DNA of 64,000 nucleotides from Lachnospiraceae bacterium (lineage in GTDB: Bacteria > Bacillota > Clostridia > Lachnospirales > Lachnospiraceae), in the NCBI GenBank assembly GCA_022652545.1, contig JALCRM010000002.1, positions 1 through 64,000 of the forward strand, read 5' to 3'. The position numbers were made by a program, and so were the translations under genes. The notes beneath the pieces are model-generated. The model was not told the DNA's origin, did not search any database, and worked only from the letters and a program-made list of their open reading frames with translations. This document shows, piece after piece, positions 1-10,084 of this stretch. The stretch's first letter is position 1. Each line of letters begins with the position of its first letter.

Positions 1-2
1 GT

Positions 3-428
3 GTGAACCTGCCGCCTGAAATGGCCGGCAAGGTGTTCGACAACGTCAGGCAGGGTGAGGCTGTCGTGGTCTACGGCGGCATGACACAGAAGGAAGCGAT
101 CGCTTATAACGAGGAAAAAGGTATCGCGTCCGTGACAGAAGATTCTTCTTCAAAACAGACCGCATCCGCACCGGCAGCGGCAGCAACAGCACCCGCAGGA
201 GATGCTTCCGGCGGCAGTGCAGGGCAGCAGGCTGCGACCCAGGCGGCAGTGACACAGGCCCTGCAGGCAGCGCAGGCCGCGCAGCAGGCAGCGGCGGAAG
301 CCATGCAGGCTTCGCAGAACGCACCGGATGATGCGGAACTCGCACAGGCCGCGAAAGCAGCCCAGGCGGCCGCGGATCAGGCAGTGGCTTACGCACAGCA
401 GCTGGCCGGTATGTCGGGAGGAGAATAG
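3..428 (+). CDS. Hypothetical protein, probably 5'-truncated by the window edge, with an Ala/Gln-rich C-terminal tail
   Basis: ORF open at the left edge; low-complexity AAQAAQQAAAEA tail; 2 bp before the next CDS. Confidence 0.5.
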   Translation: MNLPPEMAGKVFDNVRQGEAVVVYGGMTQKEAIAYNEEKGIASVTEDSSSKQTASAPAAAATAPAGDASGGSAGQQAATQAAVTQALQAAQAAQQAAAEAMQASQNAPDDAELAQAAKAAQAAADQAVAYAQQLAGMSGGE

Positions 429-430
429 GC

Positions 431-1243
431 ATGTCCGGAAACAGATACGAACCGGAACCGCGGTATGTGACATTGACGCGGGACGGTCTTACGATGCGCG
501 GCATGATGCATGTGCCGTCCGGAGCGGACGAAACACACCGCGTTCCTGTGGTGCTGATCCTGCACGGATTTGCAGGAAACCGTATCGGGACCGGTTTTTC
601 AAATGCAGAGCTGTCCAAACGGCTGGCGGCGGAAGGGATCGCCAGCGTGAGGTTCGATTTCCTGGGCAGCGGCGAAAGTGACGGCAGGTTTCAGGATATG
701 TCGGTCCTTACGGAACTGCAGGATGCGGAGAGTATCCTGGATTTTGCACGCAGACAGCCCTTTGCGGATCCCGGGAGGATCGCAGTACACGGCATGAGCC
801 AGGGAGGCCTTGTCGCGGCGCTGCTCGCAGGAAGCCATCCGGAGGAGCTGGTGTGCGAAAGTCTCTGGTCGCCGGCCTTTTCCATCGGAGATAAATGGAA
901 GAGAGGCATCGCGGAGGATCTTGACCCGGATGTCCTGCAGCGGGACGGATATGTCGATGCAGGCGGTCTCAGGCTGGGGGAGATCTATTACAGGGATGCC
1001 GTCAATACGGATTTTTACGGGATCGCCGCCGGCTTCAAAGGGGACGTTTCGATCGTACACGGCACGAAGGACAAAGTCGTACCGATCGCCTTTTCACGGA
1101 AGCTGAAGCAGGTGCTCGGCGACAGGGCGGTCCTGACCGAGATAGAAGGGGCAGGGCACGATTATGAAAAGATCGCTTATGCGGAAGCCAGGCAGGATCT
1201 GGCTGTACGCTTTCTGAAGAAGGAACTGCTCGGGAAGGAATGA
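431..1243 (+). CDS. Alpha/beta hydrolase (serine aminopeptidase S33-like)
   Basis: VVLILHGFAGNR, nucleophile elbow GMSQGG, C-terminal GAGHDY. Confidence 0.88.
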   Translation: MSGNRYEPEPRYVTLTRDGLTMRGMMHVPSGADETHRVPVVLILHGFAGNRIGTGFSNAELSKRLAAEGIASVRFDFLGSGESDGRFQDMSVLTELQDAESILDFARRQPFADPGRIAVHGMSQGGLVAALLAGSHPEELVCESLWSPAFSIGDKWKRGIAEDLDPDVLQRDGYVDAGGLRLGEIYYRDAVNTDFYGIAAGFKGDVSIVHGTKDKVVPIAFSRKLKQVLGDRAVLTEIEGAGHDYEKIAYAEARQDLAVRFLKKELLGKE

Positions 1244-1248
1244 TCTGT

Positions 1249-2067
1249 ATGAAGATAGGAATTTTTGACTCCGGTGTGGGCGGCCTGTCCGTCCTCAACG
1301 AATGCTGGCATGAACTGCCGCAGGACACGGAGTATCTTTTTTACGGCGATACGGAACATGTGCCGTACGGGCTGCGTACCGCGCAGGAGATACGCGGCTA
1401 TGCGGACAGCGCGGTAGACTGCCTGGCTTCGCAGGGTGTCGATGCGGTCATCATTGCCTGCAACACGGCGACCGCAGTTGCGATCTCCCGGCTCAGGCAG
1501 AAATACACGCTGCCGATCATCGGTATGGAGCCGGCCGTTAAACCGGCCGTGGAAAAAAATGACGGACGCCGTGTACTGGTCACGGCAACGCCTGTTACGC
1601 TGAGAGAGGAAAAACTGCGGAATCTGCTGGAACGGGTGGATGAGGAACACTGTGTGGAACTTCTGCCTCTGCCGGAACTGGTCATGTTTGCAGAGAGAGA
1701 GGAATTCGATTCCCCTGCTGTCCTGCAGTATCTGAAAAAACAGCTCGGCGACCGGAAGCCGGAAGAGTATTATGCTCTGGTGCTGGGCTGCACGCATTTT
1801 AATTATTTCAAGCCGGCTTTCCGCACGATCTTCGGAAAAGGGACAGTTCTGGTGGATGGACGGCGCGGAACGGTACGCCATCTCCGCGACATGCTCGGCA
1901 TCCCGCAGGGCGAAGGGTGCACGGATGCCCGGGCAGCTACGCCCGGGGACCTGCGTGCGCGCCGGCACACCGCGTTCCTGCTGTCCGGGCATCCGGTCAA
2001 AGATGCGGATACGCTGGGACATTTCATGCGGCTGATGAACCGTCTCGAGGATGTGAGAGAGGTGTGA
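1249..2067 (+). CDS. murI: Glutamate racemase
   Basis: IGIFDSGVGGLSVL, DTEHVPYG, IIACNTATAVAI, VLGCTHFNYF motifs; internal ATG preferred over 1240. Confidence 0.95.
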   Translation: MKIGIFDSGVGGLSVLNECWHELPQDTEYLFYGDTEHVPYGLRTAQEIRGYADSAVDCLASQGVDAVIIACNTATAVAISRLRQKYTLPIIGMEPAVKPAVEKNDGRRVLVTATPVTLREEKLRNLLERVDEEHCVELLPLPELVMFAEREEFDSPAVLQYLKKQLGDRKPEEYYALVLGCTHFNYFKPAFRTIFGKGTVLVDGRRGTVRHLRDMLGIPQGEGCTDARAATPGDLRARRHTAFLLSGHPVKDADTLGHFMRLMNRLEDVREV

Positions 2068-2073
2068 CGGCGT

Positions 2074-4638
2074 TCACTCTTCGATCAGCGGTGCCGTCCA
2101 GTACTGCTGGTCAAAACAGTCCGTAAAGCAGTAGCATACATTCAGCTTGCCGCCGTCACCCGTGATCTTCGTGTTGCTGATCTCAATATCGGCGGGATCG
2201 TCGACCGTCATTTCTTCCCCAAGGTAATAACTGTCCTGGTAGGTTCCGGAATACGTGTAGTAATCGCACAGGAAATCCAGCTTGTCTCCGGCCTGCAGGC
2301 CGGTCATGGATTTTGCCAGTGTGTCTGTTTCCCCGTTTACATAGTCGGTGCGGGCACCGGCTATATAGCCGTACGGATGGTCATTGTCAAAGACCAGGAT
2401 CAGGTTGACGCGGGTACCGTTCAGCATTGCGGGCACGCGGCCGGTGATCGTGTAACTGTCGGCAGTGCCGACGGTATCGAGATGATAGTAGGCGACAGGC
2501 TGGCTGTTGATGGAAAGCCAGGTGCCGTCGGTATCCCCGATCAGATCGCCGCTGTCGCTGAAGGAGTAGTTGTTGTCGAGCCCAAGATCCACGTAGCCGC
2601 TGCCGTCGTCGTAGAAAACATTCAGGTCCAGTTTCCGGACCTTTTCCCACTGTTCCTCGGAAAGATGCAGAAGGTGACGGCCGCCGTCAGAAGTCCAGAC
2701 GAGGGCGGACGGGTCGAACTGTGAAGAGGCAATGGACTGTACAATGGTCTCGTTGCTGACCGAACGGTCGGACAGGAAGCCGGTGTTGGAGGACGTCAGT
2801 CCGGAAACGCCGTTCACATCTCCGCCGAGGAAGGCATTCAGCAGCTCGCCGAGGGCATCGGTCGAATAGGAGCCGTAAGAGCTGCCGTCATAGCTGCCGC
2901 TGTCATAGGAAGAAGTGCCGTAGGAGGAGCCGCCGGTCAGCACGCCAAAAGGCGAAGAAGAGCCGCCGGAAGCGTACTGCCCGCTTGCTTCGATCTTGGC
3001 AAACGAAGAGATGCATTTCGAGTAGTCGGTGTCCAGGCCGAGTGTTTTATAGGAACTGATCATGGTATCGACATAGGACAGGCGCTTGTAGGGGAAATAG
3101 ATCGAGAGCCCGTAGGCGTTGGTCATGTCGTCGGAAGTACGGTTGTACTTCACCGCAGAAAGTACCGAGGCGGTTAAGGCCTTGGCACTGTCCGTGCCGA
3201 GACGGCCGGCGAGGTCCACCAGGTCCACCTGATCGATCTTCGAGGAGCTTGCAAATTCGCGCGCACCGCTGCGGGCTGCGGAGACAGTGCTGTAGCTGTT
3301 TCCGCTGATAAGCTGTGCGGTTTCCTTTGAAAAGGTGCTGAAACCGGAAGGAAATGTTTTCTGCAGCTCCGCCAGATCGATCAGGGAAAGCGTGGTCGAC
3401 TGTCCCCGGCATTTCTGGGCACTTACATCCACAAAATCGTCGATGATCGTTTTGGCCAGCGTCGTCGTGGGAACAGAGGTGTTTTTGGAAAGCTCCGTGA
3501 GCCAGTTGGTATAGTACCATCCCATGCCCGGTTCCGTCTCTTCGGAAGCAATGAGGTAATCAGCGCTTCCGGACAGGGACAGGGCATTTTCGGCAGTAGC
3601 CATCAGACAGGCGTCGAAGCCGATGAAATCGAACTTCTGCCCGGAATCCACGACGGCGGCCTTTATGCCGGAAAGGCTCATGGCACCTTCGTCGCTGTGT
3701 TTTTCGTCGTAGCCGTAACCGCTGATCGAACCGCCGCCATGGTCCCAGAGCACCAGTTCATTGCGGTCAGCAGGGAAGTTTTTCGTACAGTAATTGATGA
3801 AGGAAGTGAGTGTGGCCGGATCGGTCATGACCTTGTCGCCGACGCTTTTTACAAGCCGCTGCAGGCCTCCGTCAGCCACGCGGTAGATCTGGTTGGTGCG
3901 GCTGCTCACGACATCGTTCTGCCACTGGGTGCAGCCGCCGGTGTAAAGGATCACGTTCACGTTGTCGGACAGTGTCGCATTCGCCATTTCCGAAATGTCG
4001 GAGGTGGCCATGCCGCTCTTGGATTCAAGATCGGTGCCGCACATATAGACCATGACGGTGACCGTGTCTTTGCCGCTGCCTTTGAGTTTTGTGTATTTTG
4101 CCCGCGCGCCCTGCGCCACGTCCGTGTTCAGGGTGCCGCGGTTGTCTGCGGTGCCGCTCCAGGAAGAAGAGGTGCCGGAAAGCGTGTCCGTATAATCGCT
4201 GCCGAAAAGAGAGGAAAGCTGGCCGAAGCCGTCGGAAGCGGAGCCTGCCTGCATTGTGCCGTCGCCGGAGGGTTCTGTTTCATTACTGCCGGAGACCGAA
4301 TTATATGAGCCGGAACTGTCCGTGCCGGTGTCATAGCTGCCGCTGTCCGCGCTGCCTGTACCTGTGGTTCCGCTGAAAAGGCCCTTGCCGCCTGTCACGG
4401 CGAGTACGATCAGGGCGATCGCGATCACGAGCGGGGTAAGACACCCGCCGCCTCCGCCGCTCCGCAGGGGACCGCTTCCTCCGCCGGAACCGCCGCTGCC
4501 GCGGCCGCCGTATCCGTTCGAGCTGCCTACCGGGCCGGTGCCCAGTCCGCTGCCGCGGCGGTGCACACCGGCTCCGCCTCCCGTGACATGTTCCTGTCTG
4601 CCTAACGGCCTGTTTTCAGTCATCGTTCTCACCCTCAT
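2074..4638 (-). CDS. Clostripain-like cysteine peptidase (family C11), membrane-anchored, with Gly-rich N-terminus and Ser/Gly/Tyr-rich linker
   Basis: VMVYMCGTDLES, catalytic His in LWDHGGGSISGYGYDE, catalytic Cys in FDFIGFDACLMATAE; hydrophobic helix CLTPLVIAIALIVLAV. Confidence 0.88.
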   Translation of the reverse strand: MRVRTMTENRPLGRQEHVTGGGAGVHRRGSGLGTGPVGSSNGYGGRGSGGSGGGSGPLRSGGGGGCLTPLVIAIALIVLAVTGGKGLFSGTTGTGSADSGSYDTGTDSSGSYNSVSGSNETEPSGDGTMQAGSASDGFGQLSSLFGSDYTDTLSGTSSSWSGTADNRGTLNTDVAQGARAKYTKLKGSGKDTVTVMVYMCGTDLESKSGMATSDISEMANATLSDNVNVILYTGGCTQWQNDVVSSRTNQIYRVADGGLQRLVKSVGDKVMTDPATLTSFINYCTKNFPADRNELVLWDHGGGSISGYGYDEKHSDEGAMSLSGIKAAVVDSGQKFDFIGFDACLMATAENALSLSGSADYLIASEETEPGMGWYYTNWLTELSKNTSVPTTTLAKTIIDDFVDVSAQKCRGQSTTLSLIDLAELQKTFPSGFSTFSKETAQLISGNSYSTVSAARSGAREFASSSKIDQVDLVDLAGRLGTDSAKALTASVLSAVKYNRTSDDMTNAYGLSIYFPYKRLSYVDTMISSYKTLGLDTDYSKCISSFAKIEASGQYASGGSSSPFGVLTGGSSYGTSSYDSGSYDGSSYGSYSTDALGELLNAFLGGDVNGVSGLTSSNTGFLSDRSVSNETIVQSIASSQFDPSALVWTSDGGRHLLHLSEEQWEKVRKLDLNVFYDDGSGYVDLGLDNNYSFSDSGDLIGDTDGTWLSINSQPVAYYHLDTVGTADSYTITGRVPAMLNGTRVNLILVFDNDHPYGYIAGARTDYVNGETDTLAKSMTGLQAGDKLDFLCDYYTYSGTYQDSYYLGEEMTVDDPADIEISNTKITGDGGKLNVCYCFTDCFDQQYWTAPLIEE

Positions 4639-4731
4639 GGAATATCTTTGTCCGGAAAATCATTTATAGTATACAATAATTATTGCGCCGCGGCGCAGAA
4701 GATCAATTCGGAAGGAGCCTGCAGAAAACAT

Positions 4732-6735
4732 ATGAACATACATTTCGGAGCGGATTATTATCCGGAACACTGGCCGGAGGAAAGATGGGAAACAGATGCG
4801 CGTCTTATGCAGGAAATGGGCCTGCAGGTCGTGCGTATGGCGGAATTTTCCTGGCATAAGCTGGAGCCGGAGGACGGCCGGTTCGATTTCACATGGCTGG
4901 ACAGGGCGATAGCTTTGCTCGGGAAATACGGCATCAAAACAGTGATCGGCACACCCAGCGCCGCCCCGCCGGCCTGGATGATCGCTGCACACCCGGAGAT
5001 CCTGCCGACAGACAGGGAAGGAAGGACGCGCGGCTTCGGTGGCAGACACCATGACTGCCAGTCAAACGAAGTTTACCGTGCATATGTCCGACGCATGGTG
5101 ACGGAAGAAGCGGAGCATTACCGTGATGATCCGAACGTCATCGGCTGGCAGATCGACAATGAACTCGGCAACAGCCACGGCGATCTTTGCCATTGCGAGA
5201 GCTGCCGCAGGGCATTCGGAAAATGGCTGCAGAAAAAATACGGCTCGGTCGATGCATTGAACAGGGCATGGGGCACTGCGTTCTGGAGCCAGGAATACAA
5301 CAGCTTCGACGAGATCCCTACGCCCCGCATCACAGTCTGCGGGGAGAACCCCTCACAGATGCTGGACTGGAACTGCTTTCATTCGGACCTGATCCTGGAT
5401 TTTGCCTCCATGCAGGCGGAGATCCTGCGCAGGATCTGCCCCGGCAAATTCATCACACACAATTTCATGGGCTTTTCGGAGCTGGTGGATTACTATGACC
5501 TGGCCGAACGGCTGGACTTCGTGAGCCATGACCAGTATCCCTGCCTGCCGGACGAATTTTCACCTTCCCGGAGCGAAGCCGGCGCGGCAGCTGCCCTGGA
5601 CGTGGTGCGCAGTTTCAAGGAGCGCAGCTACTGGATCATGGAACAGCAGTCCGGGATCACGGGCTGGCAGACGATGAGCCGTGCACCGGAGCCCGGCCAG
5701 CTGTCCGCATGGACGATGCAGTCGATCGCCCACGGAGCGGACTGCGTGGTGTTTTTCCGATGGAGAGTGTACCGCTACGGAACGGAACAATACTGGCACG
5801 GGATCCTGCCGCACAGCGGGACGCCCGGCCGCAGGTACGAGGAGCTCAGGGACTGCATAAAGTCGGCAGGGCCGCTGATGGACCGTATGCAGGGCGCGGT
5901 GCCGCGGGCGCAGGCGGGCATTCTGTATTCGTTCCGACAGAACTATGCGATCACAATTCAGCCGCAGCACCCGCAGCTTTCCTACACCGGGCAGCTGCAG
6001 GCGTGGCACAGGGCTCTGTACGGGCAAAACATCCCGGTCGATTTTGTGCAGGGCGGAACGGTACACGGTGATCTGCCGCACGCTGATTTTTCGCGCTACA
6101 GGCTTTTGATCGCACCGCTCCAGTACCTCATGACGCCCGCTATGGAAGAACTTTTCACGGCTTACGTCAAAAACGGCGGCACGCTCGTGCTCACCATGCG
6201 CACAGGCGTGAAGGATGAAAACAACGTCTGCATGACGGACCGGGAACTGCCGGGCAGACTTTCCGAAGCGGCCGGTCTGGAGGTGCGGGATTACGACTGC
6301 CTGCGCGGTACGGATGTGAAGGTCACCTTCGAAGGAAAAGCTTACACTGCCGTCAAATGGGCTGATCTCATCACGCCATCCGAAGATACGGAAGTCCTTG
6401 CGGAATACGCCGGCGGCTGGTATGCGGGAACGCCCTGTATTACTTCACACCGCTTCGGGAAAGGCACCTGCGTGTACGTCGGCACGGAGCCCGGCCCCGA
6501 ACTGATGGAGGCGCTTACGGCAAAACTGTGCGCGGAGGCGGGCATACTCCCGCTGGCAAAGAGCGACCGGGGCGTGGAACTGATGCAGAAGGAGAACGCC
6601 TCCGGTTCCTGGCTCTTTGCCATCAACTTCACCGGGGAGACAAAACATTTTGAAGTGCCGGCAGGCCGCACCATGATCCTCGGCTCCGCGGCCGATACCC
6701 TGGGCCCCTATGAGACCCAGATCTTTGAGGGATAA
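4732..6735 (+). CDS. Beta-galactosidase, GH42
   Basis: FGADYYPEHWPEERWETDARLMQEMGLQVVRMAEFSW; IGWQIDNELGNS acid/base motif; RBS ggaagga upstream of ATG 4732. Confidence 0.95.
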   Translation: MNIHFGADYYPEHWPEERWETDARLMQEMGLQVVRMAEFSWHKLEPEDGRFDFTWLDRAIALLGKYGIKTVIGTPSAAPPAWMIAAHPEILPTDREGRTRGFGGRHHDCQSNEVYRAYVRRMVTEEAEHYRDDPNVIGWQIDNELGNSHGDLCHCESCRRAFGKWLQKKYGSVDALNRAWGTAFWSQEYNSFDEIPTPRITVCGENPSQMLDWNCFHSDLILDFASMQAEILRRICPGKFITHNFMGFSELVDYYDLAERLDFVSHDQYPCLPDEFSPSRSEAGAAAALDVVRSFKERSYWIMEQQSGITGWQTMSRAPEPGQLSAWTMQSIAHGADCVVFFRWRVYRYGTEQYWHGILPHSGTPGRRYEELRDCIKSAGPLMDRMQGAVPRAQAGILYSFRQNYAITIQPQHPQLSYTGQLQAWHRALYGQNIPVDFVQGGTVHGDLPHADFSRYRLLIAPLQYLMTPAMEELFTAYVKNGGTLVLTMRTGVKDENNVCMTDRELPGRLSEAAGLEVRDYDCLRGTDVKVTFEGKAYTAVKWADLITPSEDTEVLAEYAGGWYAGTPCITSHRFGKGTCVYVGTEPGPELMEALTAKLCAEAGILPLAKSDRGVELMQKENASGSWLFAINFTGETKHFEVPAGRTMILGSAADTLGPYETQIFEG

Positions 6736-6736
6736 G

Positions 6737-7918
6737 ATGGTCAAAACAGTGACGCCGGCCGAACTCGGCACCTGGGAAAGCGGGACATACAGGGTGCTGG
6801 ATGTGCGGGACAGGGAAGAATTTGAAAAGGACAGCATGAAAGGCGCGGTGAACGGAAGCCTCGCGCAGCTCCGGGAAGGTATCCTGCCGGTCGGCATGGC
6901 GAAAGATGTGCGCATCGTCGTGGTCTGCAGGTACGGAAAAGAGTCGGAGGAAGCAGCGGAACTTTTGTGCGCGGCCGGGTACGACGCCTGGAACCTGGAG
7001 GGCGGGTACGGCAGCTGGGTATGGTACCAGGCGAGGAACGCGGCCGATCCGGAACAGCGCCGTCTGGACATTGAAGACAGTATCAGGCGGAAATTCAAAA
7101 AGGACCTCTTCGGCAAATTTGTGAGTGCGATCGTGCAGTACAGGCTGGTCGAAGAGGGAGACCGCATCGCGGTCTGCATTTCCGGCGGCAAGGATTCGAT
7201 GTGTATGGCCAAGCTGTTCCAGGAACTGAAGCGGCACAACAAGTTTCCGTTCGAGCTTGTTTTTCTTGTCATGGACCCGGGATACAGCGAAGCAAACCGA
7301 AAGGTCATAGAAAGCAATGCCGCTCTTCTTGGCGTGCCCGTCACCTTTTTTGAGACGAGGATCTTCGATTCCGTCTACAAGGTCGAGAAATCGCCCTGCT
7401 ATCTCTGCGCCAGGATGCGCAGGGGGTACCTGTACAAAAAGGCAAAGGAACTGGGCTGCAACAAGATCGCGCTGGGACACCACTTTGACGATGTCATCGA
7501 GACGGCGCTCATGGGTATCCTGTACAGCGGGCAGTTCCAGGCGATGATGCCCAAACTGCACAGCATGAACTACGAGGGCATGGAACTGATCCGGCCGATG
7601 TACTTTATCCGGGAGGCGGACATCCGGCACTGGCGCGATTACAACGGGCTTCATTTCATACAGTGCGCATGCCATTTCACCGATACCTGCTCCACCTGCC
7701 GCGCAAACGGCGAGACAGGCTCCAAACGGCTCGAGACCAAGAGGCTGATCGCCGAACTGAAAAAGACGAATCCGTATATTGAAAACAACATTTTCAAGGC
7801 CACGGAGAATGTGCCGCTCAACAAGATCGTAGGCTACCGCATCGCCGGGGAGAAGCACAGCTTCCTGGAGCACTACGGGGACCGGGACGCTGATCTGTTT
7901 GAAGAAGACGGGAAGTAA
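6737..7918 (+). CDS. Rhodanese domain fused to a TtcA-like PP-loop ATPase (tRNA thiolation family)
   Basis: N-terminal rhodanese active loop VVCRYGKES; PP-loop SGGKDSM; CYLCARMRRGYLYKKAKELG; ALGHHFDDVIET. Confidence 0.88.
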   Translation: MVKTVTPAELGTWESGTYRVLDVRDREEFEKDSMKGAVNGSLAQLREGILPVGMAKDVRIVVVCRYGKESEEAAELLCAAGYDAWNLEGGYGSWVWYQARNAADPEQRRLDIEDSIRRKFKKDLFGKFVSAIVQYRLVEEGDRIAVCISGGKDSMCMAKLFQELKRHNKFPFELVFLVMDPGYSEANRKVIESNAALLGVPVTFFETRIFDSVYKVEKSPCYLCARMRRGYLYKKAKELGCNKIALGHHFDDVIETALMGILYSGQFQAMMPKLHSMNYEGMELIRPMYFIREADIRHWRDYNGLHFIQCACHFTDTCSTCRANGETGSKRLETKRLIAELKKTNPYIENNIFKATENVPLNKIVGYRIAGEKHSFLEHYGDRDADLFEEDGK

Positions 7919-7928
7919 GAGACGGCAG

Positions 7929-7970
7929 AAAAAGGGACCGCAGCGCAGTGCGCGCCTCGGCCCCTTTTTT
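7929..7970 (+). terminator. Intrinsic terminator-like hairpin, possibly bidirectional
   Basis: AAAAAGGGaCCG...CGGcCCCTTTTTT between convergent genes. Confidence 0.65.
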
Positions 7971-8011
7971 GTTCGCGCCCGGAAGGCGCACATCTTTTCT
8001 TTCCGTTTTTA

Positions 8012-8548
8012 CTATTCCGCATTGAAAAGGATCAGCCTTGCCACTTCCGACATGGGCGTCGAGGTCTCCATGCTTCGCTTCTGCAGGAAACGGTGCGCCT
8101 GGTCTTCGGTCATGGAGTTGTGCTCGATGAGATAGGCCTTGGCTTCGTCAATGGCTTTCTTGTCCTCGTCCGTACGTTCCGAAATATGTTCGCGGCTGCG
8201 CCGTTCGTCCAACTGCATGAGGATACGTACGCTGCCGCAGAGTTCATCGCTGTGTACCGGCAGGGCGACTTTGAAAAGATCCTCATTCTCCAGATATCCC
8301 AGCGTTTCCGTCCGCCCCAGTACGAGGAAATAGCAGATCCTGTCCAGGTCGTAGCTGAGTGTGTCCACGGTCATGTCCGGCAGTCTTGCCGAACAGATCA
8401 GCACGCCGCCGTCCATCTTGCGGATGGCGCGCGAGGCTTCCATTCCCGTACGGCAGGAACTCCGCACAAGGATGTTGTTCCGGGACAGGATCTGCTCGAC
8501 CGAGGTTCTGAGCTGTTCATTTGTGATGGCAATCACGATCCGGTCCAT
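8012..8548 (-). CDS. ANTAR-domain response regulator (RNA-binding antiterminator family)
   Basis: Receiver-like N-terminus and C-terminal ANTAR-type helices (DKKAIDEAKAYLIEHNSMTEDQAHRFLQKRSMETSTPMSEVARLIL); 13 bp downstream of glnA. Confidence 0.9.
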   Translation of the reverse strand: MDRIVIAITNEQLRTSVEQILSRNNILVRSSCRTGMEASRAIRKMDGGVLICSARLPDMTVDTLSYDLDRICYFLVLGRTETLGYLENEDLFKVALPVHSDELCGSVRILMQLDERRSREHISERTDEDKKAIDEAKAYLIEHNSMTEDQAHRFLQKRSMETSTPMSEVARLILFNAE

Positions 8549-8561
8549 GGACCCTCCTGGT

Positions 8562-9893
8562 TCAGTATGAGATCATGTAATGGTCAAGTTCCCACTGACT
8601 GACGGAAGTACGGTAGCTGTCCCACTCCTTGTTTTTTCCGGTAATGTACTGCGTATAGACATGCTCGCCGAGTGTATCCCTGATGAGCGGATCCTCGCCG
8701 AGTGCGGCAAGTGCGTCCGCAAGGTTCCCCGGAAGCGAATCGATGCCGTTCTTTTCGCGCGCCTCGCTGTCCATGGCGAAGATGTTTTCCGTGATCTCAG
8801 CGGGAGGCGTCAGATTGTTCTTGATGCCGTCCAGTCCGGCCGCCAGGCAGACAGCCAGCTCCAGGTAAGGGTTGCAGGCCGGATCCGGGCAGCGCAGCTC
8901 GATGCGCGTGCTCTGTCCGCGGGCTGCAGGAATACGGATCAGTGCTGAGCGGTTGGATGCGCTCCATGCCAGGTAGCAGGGTGCCTCGTAACCGGGCACC
9001 AGCCTCTTGTAGGAGTTGACCGTGGGATTCGTGATGGCGGTCATGCTCTTCATGTGCTGCAGGATGCCGGCGATAAAGCTGTAGGCTTCCTTCGAAAGCT
9101 GGTGTTCGCCGCTTTCATCATAGAAAATATTCTTTCCGTTCTTGAAGAGCGACATGTTGGTGTGCATGCCGGAACCGTTGACACCGAAGAGCGGCTTCGG
9201 CATGAAGGTCGCGTGCAGACCGTTGCGCTGGGCTGTTGTTTTGACCGTGAGTTTGAAAGTCATGATCTTGTCCGCAGTCGTCAGTGCGTCGTCGTATTTG
9301 AAGTCGATCTCGTGCTGGCCGTTGGCCACCTCGTGGTGGCTGGCTTCGATCTCGAAGCCCATCTTTTCGAGCAGCAGGCAGATCTCGCGGCGGGTATCGC
9401 TGCCGTGGTCGAGAGGAGCCAGGTCAAAATAACCAGCATCGTCCCCTGTCACCGTGGTAGGCTTGCCTTCCTCGTCCGTCTGGAAGAGGAAAAACTCCAA
9501 TTCGGGGCCGACATTGAAGGAATACCCCATTTCACTTGCCGCTTCGAGTTCCTTCTTCAGGACATATCTGGGATCGCCGACGAAGGGCGTGCCGTCCGGG
9601 TTGTGGACATCGCAGATGAGACGTGCCACCTTGCCGTGCTGCGGGCGCCAGGGGAAGATCGTGAAGGTGTCCAGATCGGGCCAGAGATACTGGTCGGATT
9701 CATAAATACGGGCAAAGCCCTCTATGGAACTGCCGTCGATCATGATCTCGTTATTTACGGCCTTTTCAAGCTGGGAGCGTGTGATGGCAACGTTCTTGAG
9801 CTGCCCGAAGATATCCGTGAACTGCATGCGGATAAATTCCACATCCTCCTCTTCGGCCATGCGTAACACATCTTCCTTCGTGTACTTTGTCAT
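8562..9893 (-). CDS. glnA: Glutamine synthetase type I
   Basis: [74 protein letters not shown] at 9893 after RBS aaaggag. Confidence 0.96.
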   Translation of the reverse strand: MTKYTKEDVLRMAEEEDVEFIRMQFTDIFGQLKNVAITRSQLEKAVNNEIMIDGSSIEGFARIYESDQYLWPDLDTFTIFPWRPQHGKVARLICDVHNPDGTPFVGDPRYVLKKELEAASEMGYSFNVGPELEFFLFQTDEEGKPTTVTGDDAGYFDLAPLDHGSDTRREICLLLEKMGFEIEASHHEVANGQHEIDFKYDDALTTADKIMTFKLTVKTTAQRNGLHATFMPKPLFGVNGSGMHTNMSLFKNGKNIFYDESGEHQLSKEAYSFIAGILQHMKSMTAITNPTVNSYKRLVPGYEAPCYLAWSASNRSALIRIPAARGQSTRIELRCPDPACNPYLELAVCLAAGLDGIKNNLTPPAEITENIFAMDSEAREKNGIDSLPGNLADALAALGEDPLIRDTLGEHVYTQYITGKNKEWDSYRTSVSQWELDHYMISY

Positions 9894-9981
9894 ATTGTCT
9901 CCTTTCAGACTCTTTTGGTGTTCTCTGCGCAGGCAGCCGGGGAAAACATGTACCCGTGTATCAACGTATACACACCTTGCT

Positions 9982-10027
9982 AAAAAAAGAAGAGCAGGGT
10001 TCTCTCTTGCGAGCACCCTTGCTCTTC
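9982..10027 (-). terminator. Leader terminator/attenuator upstream of glnA
   Basis: Minus strand GAAGAGCAAGGGT-GCTCGCAAGAGAGA-ACCCTGCTCTTC followed by TTTTTTT, between promoter and glnA. Confidence 0.85.
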
Positions 10028-10039
10028 TACATGCGGACG

Positions 10040-10068
10040 ATTATAAAACCGCATTCCGGGGCTGTCAA
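10040..10068 (-). promoter_or_regulatory. SigmaA-type promoter for glnA
   Basis: Minus strand TTGACA (10068-10063), 17-bp spacer, TATAAT (10045-10040). Confidence 0.88.
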
Positions 10069-10084
10069 GTGCATGTTTGAAAAA

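Noticed and set aside
6629-7993. 454-aa minus-strand ORF
   Set aside because: Antisense to the rhodanese-TtcA gene; no domain signature.
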